From NCBI RefSeq assembly GCF_002368195.1, contig NZ_AP018178.1:6956645-7020644 (forward strand): a stretch of 64,000 nucleotides of DNA. Direction: 5' to 3'. The stretch is from Calothrix sp. NIES-2100. Lineage in GTDB: Bacteria; Cyanobacteriota; Cyanobacteriia; Cyanobacteriales; Nostocaceae. Shown here one piece after another: positions 60,564-64,000 of the stretch. Positions within the stretch are counted from its first letter, which is position 1. Each line of letters starts with the position of its first letter. The notes beneath the pieces are model-generated. The model searched no databases. It was given only the letters and a program-made list of their open reading frames with translations, and had not been told where the DNA came from. The position numbers and the translations under genes were made by a program.

Positions 60564-62909
60564 TTATCGCTTGTTAGAAGGTTGCCAACCGCGACGTTCC
60601 AACATCTGCCGCACCTCTGGACTAGGATTATAGTTATAGCCATAAGAGGAGCGCTCGGAGTCATCCATAATTTGAGGTGTGAGCAATACAATCACCTCTC
60701 TACGTTCATTGGTTCTGTTAGTTTTTCTAAACAGCGAACCAATTAAAGGCAGATCGCCTAAGATAGGAATCTTAGAGATACTTGTCCTGTCTTGGTCTTG
60801 AATAATACCTGAGAGAATCAGCGTCTGACCATCTCGCAAGCGAATCATCCCAGAAGTCAGAGAACGTTCCGACACTAAAATGATTTGTCCGTTTCCTGTA
60901 TTTTCAGCAGCTGAAGGTGCGCTGACAGTGGGAGCAACCGATAGAGAAACAAAACCATTGTCATCAATCCGTTCAATTTTCACATTCAACGTTAAGCCAA
61001 CTTTTTGTTTATTTATTGTTCTCTCAGTCCTAGAACCACCAGTAGTATCAGTTGTTTGAATAGTTATGTTCCCTACAACTTCCTGAGTCAGATTGACAAG
61101 AGCCTGCTGACCTTCTTGCACAATTAAAGTTGGGTCAGTCAAAATTTTGGCATTACCATTTGTCACCTGAGCCTGCAAACTAGCGAGTAACCGTTTGGGG
61201 AACTTGTATAACGTTGGTAGAGAGTATGTATATGTATCAGGAGTTCCAGCGGTTGTACCTGTTCCCGGAGTTCCAGGTTCAAAGGCTGTGATACCAGGTT
61301 GTAGCGGATTTCCATTGGGGTCTAAAGGAGCATCAGCTAATGGTCTGCTACCTGCTGGTGGGTTAAAGAATTTATCACCTAGAAATGGCTCACCTGTAAT
61401 TGGGTTGGTAATGATTGGTGAATCAGTCACACTTCTTGCCACTTCAGAAGCAGTCGCAGGTCTAGAGCCACCAAAACTCAGAGATGCTGCACCACCGTCA
61501 TTGGTAAAAAAGTTGTTACCGACCCCAAAGGAAAAGCTAGTGTTGTAATCCTGGGTGCCGGTGAGATTCACATCCACAATTTTGACGTTAACCACCACTT
61601 GACGACGACGGATATCAAGCTGAGTCAGTTGAGCCATCGCAATATCAATTAGCCTAGGAGAACCAATTAAAGTTAGGGAATTAGTCCGCTCATCTCCTAA
61701 TGCCTGTAAACCTCTAAGTAATGGATTAGAGTCTCTAAAATCAACCCGTTGAGTTTCAACTCTGGTTTCGGTAGTTGTCTGAGTTTGGGTGACTGCGGCG
61801 GCTGAATTACCCACAGGTACAGCATTGACACTAGTAACTTGTCGTTCACGGCTAATAGCACTTTCTGCACCCAAACCGACTAAAAAGTTGAGGGCGACAC
61901 CCACCGTTACCTGATTGAGTCGCAGGCTACGCATCACCGTATCACGAGTGGAAGTAGGCAATTTTGCGCCCACAAAAATAGTGCGATTACTTCGGTTCGC
62001 TTCTAAACCACTCAAGCGCAAGACGTAATTAAACACATCTTGTACTGGTTCATTTTCTATATCTAGGGATATGGTTTGAGAGACTGCTTGTCCATTAACA
62101 GCAGTACCACCTGCTCCCTCTCCGCCTACATAAGCCAGATTAAGACCAGCCGCACGGGCTAGTAGTGATAAAACCTCCCGCACGGGAGCATCTCTTAGTA
62201 CTAACCGAGGGACACGTTCTTGAGTTCCTAGGTCAATGGTACTTGGAGAAGCATCGGTATTGGAGATAGCAATATCCCCCACTGGTGGAGCTACAGCTCT
62301 TGGTAAGAATGGTGGCCCCTGGTTTGGGGGTTGACCAGGGCCAGCTGGCTGTGCAGGTTTCCCGTCAATTGTCACTTCCGGATTAGGGACAAGAACATCT
62401 GGCTTTTTGCCGGGTTGGGATGAGGTGCTAGTAGATGGCGTTGTTGGCGTTGGTGTTGTTGGCGTTGGTGTTGTTGGCGTTGGTGTTGATGCTGTGGTAC
62501 CTGTAGAGGGACTAAAGCCGAGGGTGATGCCATTGTCTTGTCGTACTACAGGTTGATTGCTAGGGGCATTATCGCTTCCAGTTACCACCACCCGGATGCT
62601 ATTGGCATCAAGCTGAACAATTTCAACGGAGGCAATTCCTGATGTGGGGTTGTCTTTACGGAAATTATTGCCTTGTGGTAAACGTAGTTGAGTATTAATA
62701 ATATCTGTAACTAGAGTTTTCCCTCTTTTTGTTGTGAAAATTTGCGGGCGCGAGCCTGAAGACGTTTTTAAAACAACATTAATTCCACCATCAACTGGAT
62801 TTAGCTGTACGTCAGTAATTTGGGTCGTGTCTGCCCAAACTGGTTGAGCTGCCAAAAAGATAAATGCAGCAGTACCCAATAATAAACTATTACCGTGAAG
62901 CTGTTTCAC
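60564..62909 (-). CDS. pilQ: type IV pilus secretin PilQ
   Basis: A 781-residue outer-membrane secretin. Signal peptide about 1-26 (LLLGTAAFIFLAAQPVWA), AMIN domain about 30-130 (cell-wall binding), and a Thr/Pro linker (TPTTPTPTTPTPTTPS, about 145-160). An STN/N0-like domain at about 220-300 (LRDAPVREVLSLLARAAGLN) and N1-type domains come next, then the secretin pore (about 560-760) with VSVAPTVSAPS, LILSGIIQDQDRTSISKIPI and GDLPLIGSLFRK. It exports the pilus for motility and DNA uptake. It lies downstream of pilO and pilN. Confidence 0.93.
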   Translation of the reverse strand: MKQLHGNSLLLGTAAFIFLAAQPVWADTTQITDVQLNPVDGGINVVLKTSSGSRPQIFTTKRGKTLVTDIINTQLRLPQGNNFRKDNPTSGIASVEIVQLDANSIRVVVTGSDNAPSNQPVVRQDNGITLGFSPSTGTTASTPTPTTPTPTTPTPTTPSTSTSSQPGKKPDVLVPNPEVTIDGKPAQPAGPGQPPNQGPPFLPRAVAPPVGDIAISNTDASPSTIDLGTQERVPRLVLRDAPVREVLSLLARAAGLNLAYVGGEGAGGTAVNGQAVSQTISLDIENEPVQDVFNYVLRLSGLEANRSNRTIFVGAKLPTSTRDTVMRSLRLNQVTVGVALNFLVGLGAESAISRERQVTSVNAVPVGNSAAAVTQTQTTTETRVETQRVDFRDSNPLLRGLQALGDERTNSLTLIGSPRLIDIAMAQLTQLDIRRRQVVVNVKIVDVNLTGTQDYNTSFSFGVGNNFFTNDGGAASLSFGGSRPATASEVARSVTDSPIITNPITGEPFLGDKFFNPPAGSRPLADAPLDPNGNPLQPGITAFEPGTPGTGTTAGTPDTYTYSLPTLYKFPKRLLASLQAQVTNGNAKILTDPTLIVQEGQQALVNLTQEVVGNITIQTTDTTGGSRTERTINKQKVGLTLNVKIERIDDNGFVSLSVAPTVSAPSAAENTGNGQIILVSERSLTSGMIRLRDGQTLILSGIIQDQDRTSISKIPILGDLPLIGSLFRKTNRTNERREVIVLLTPQIMDDSERSSYGYNYNPSPEVRQMLERRGWQPSNKR

Positions 62910-62984
62910 AGTTCATTCCTCACCTGATAAAACCTTGTTGACAAATAATTTTTGAGTAGGTATGTTGCAACCTTCTCTATCCAG

Positions 62985-63015
62985 AACGGGGGTAGGGGCT
63001 AGGGGTTAGGGGCGC
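62985..63015. repeat. GGGGCTA heptamer tract
   Basis: GGGGTAG/GGGCTAG/GGGTTAG units lie in the 182-base gap between pilO and pilQ; an ATTACGA pair follows at 63073-63090. Confidence 0.65.
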
Positions 63016-63091
63016 TGACTAGGGCGTGTAAATAAGCTACCCATTTGAAACTTCTAAAACCCTTACGCGACAGTAATTACGAATTACGATG

Positions 63092-63850
63092 TTACTTCTT
63101 GGCAGGAGCAGCAGCAGCTGCTGCTATTTCCTCTGGAGTAAGTGGCATTAATGCTTGTAACTGGAAAATTGTAGTCAGAAATGCAGGTTTCACTTTCTGC
63201 ACTCCATTTTCTTTTGACTCTTGAATAGTTGCTCTCTCCAAGTTAGATTGATAGTCTTTAACTATCAACAATGGCTGTAAACGCTCAATATTACGCAAAA
63301 TTGATTGCGTTTGTTCATAATTACCGACAATTTGAATATTAATAGTGCGGCCTTTCAGCTTACCTTTTACCGCTGATCCGAGGCTATCATCAGTGATGGG
63401 TTCTGATGTTTGTGAAATTGGTACAAACCTTTTGAGTTCTCCTCTGACACCATTGGCAGTAACTTGAGCATTCGTAGTTTCAACTAAGCGATTGAGATCG
63501 AGTAACAAAGTATCCAAGGTTTGCTCATTAGCAAACAGATTGAAAACCTGGATTTTTTGCTGCTTTGCCTGGTCTAGCTCGGCTTTTACCTGGTCAATCT
63601 TTCTGATACTGGCTTTCTTTTGATCGACTTGTCCTTGGAGTTCGGCAATTTTTGTTTGCTTTTGTTGATAGCTATCCCAAGCGGGCATTAACATGTTTAA
63701 AACTATATACAAGGCTCCAGCAAGACCCAAAACCCCGACCACAATACCAATAATTTTGGGCGTAAAGCTAATGCCAAAAAGCACAGGTGAGGAGGGAGAT
63801 TCACCAGAATCCCCACCGTCTGCAAAATTAAAATCTTCACTCAGCGTCAT
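63092..63850 (-). CDS. pilO: type IV pilus inner-membrane platform protein PilO
   Basis: A 252-residue bitopic protein. One membrane helix at about 33-57 (IIGIVVGVLGLAGALYIVLN) is followed by a periplasmic coiled coil (about 60-105, QKQTKIAELQGQVDQKKASI) and a ferredoxin-like domain with NIQIVGNYEQTQSILRNIER. It pairs with PilN to link the inner-membrane platform to the secretin. Its ATG overlaps the pilN stop (ATGA at 63847-63850). The tail is Ala-rich (AAAAAPAKK). Confidence 0.9.
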   Translation of the reverse strand: MTLSEDFNFADGGDSGESPSSPVLFGISFTPKIIGIVVGVLGLAGALYIVLNMLMPAWDSYQQKQTKIAELQGQVDQKKASIRKIDQVKAELDQAKQQKIQVFNLFANEQTLDTLLLDLNRLVETTNAQVTANGVRGELKRFVPISQTSEPITDDSLGSAVKGKLKGRTINIQIVGNYEQTQSILRNIERLQPLLIVKDYQSNLERATIQESKENGVQKVKPAFLTTIFQLQALMPLTPEEIAAAAAAPAKK

Positions 63851-64000
63851 TTTGAAATGACTCCTGTTTGTTGCATACTACGAATTCGAGCCACCAATCC
63901 TACAGTGCCTTTTTGTTCTAACTCCCGGATTAATTCAGAGGCTGGAACATCGCTCAGGCTGGATTGAATAGTGTATTTAACCACTTGAATCGGTGGAATA
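63847..64000 (-). CDS. pilN: PilN C-terminal fragment (runs off the window)
   Basis: The last 50 codons of a minus-strand frame ending in TGA at 63849-63847: IPPIQVVKYTIQSSLSDVPA, then SELIRELEQKGTVGLVARIR and SMQQTGVISK. The stop overlaps the pilO start by four bases, and pilN always precedes pilO in this operon. The short basic C-terminus fits the end of PilN's periplasmic domain. The call rests mainly on position. Confidence 0.8.
   Translation of the reverse strand, partial: IPPIQVVKYTIQSSLSDVPASELIRELEQKGTVGLVARIRSMQQTGVISK

Overview
The window comes from a filamentous, very probably heterocyst-forming cyanobacterium of the Nostoc/Anabaena/Calothrix group. The evidence is the very frequent GCGATCGC (HIP1) octamer, cyanobacteria-specific genes (petN, ycf46, a CcmK shell protein, a DUF760 protein, a three-gene pntAA-pntAB-pntB transhydrogenase), giant GAF/PAS histidine kinases, a Ser/Thr-kinase/histidine-kinase fusion, and gaps full of heptanucleotide tandem repeats (STRR type). 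There are no rRNA or tRNA genes, no CRISPR array and no intact transposase.

Layout. 0.7-5 kb: a secreted peptidoglycan-binding repeat protein, an SH3-like protein and the AAA ATPase Ycf46. 5.3-8.9 kb: a conserved housekeeping run on the minus strand (rpmH, rnpA, PH-domain protein, yidC, KH/R3H protein, DUF177 protein). 9-13.8 kb: a DUF2808 protein, then the transhydrogenase operon with a 42-bp tandem array between its first two genes and a clear terminator at its end. 13.8-17 kb: accessory genes (VOC protein, small membrane protein, MazF-type toxin/antitoxin, Rpn-like nuclease). 17-20.2 kb: a four-GAF histidine kinase. 20.4-25 kb: petN with a tiny downstream membrane-protein gene, a membrane protein, a DnaQ-fold exonuclease, a solitary CcmK paralogue followed tightly by an aminotransferase and a YjbQ protein, and an atypical SDR. 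26-34.3 kb: a sesquiterpene-synthase/P450 pair convergent with an 1873-residue Ser/Thr-kinase/histidine-kinase fusion. 34.8-43.2 kb: small membrane proteins, a WD40 protein, the succinate dehydrogenase/fumarate reductase flavoprotein and a five-PAS histidine kinase.

43.3-53.1 kb is one co-oriented signalling locus. In transcription order it encodes a helical protein, a PknG-type kinase (zinc ribbons, kinase, TPR), a PP2C phosphatase, a vWA protein, an FHA protein, a four-helix membrane protein and a DUF4058 protein. It resembles a cyanobacterial version of actinobacterial PknG/FHA signalling merged with a vWA/PP2C/kinase triad. Gaps inside it carry two related 21-bp-unit heptamer arrays.

53.6-59.4 kb holds STAND/NACHT-type genes: a short ATPase carrying an in-frame repeat insertion, and a split NLR-like pair. 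In that pair a helical-domain NACHT ATPase is followed by a separate protein with 11 nearly identical 42-residue WD40 repeats plus one divergent repeat. The two genes are separated by a small inverted-repeat element flanked by a duplication of the gene junction. An Uma2-family gene lies between the two ATPases. 60-64 kb: a DUF760 protein, then pilQ, pilO and the end of pilN.

The strongest candidates for undescribed biology are the PknG/FHA/vWA/PP2C locus, the split NLR-like pair with near-identical, locally variable WD40 blades, and the recurrent heptamer-based arrays placed inside operons.
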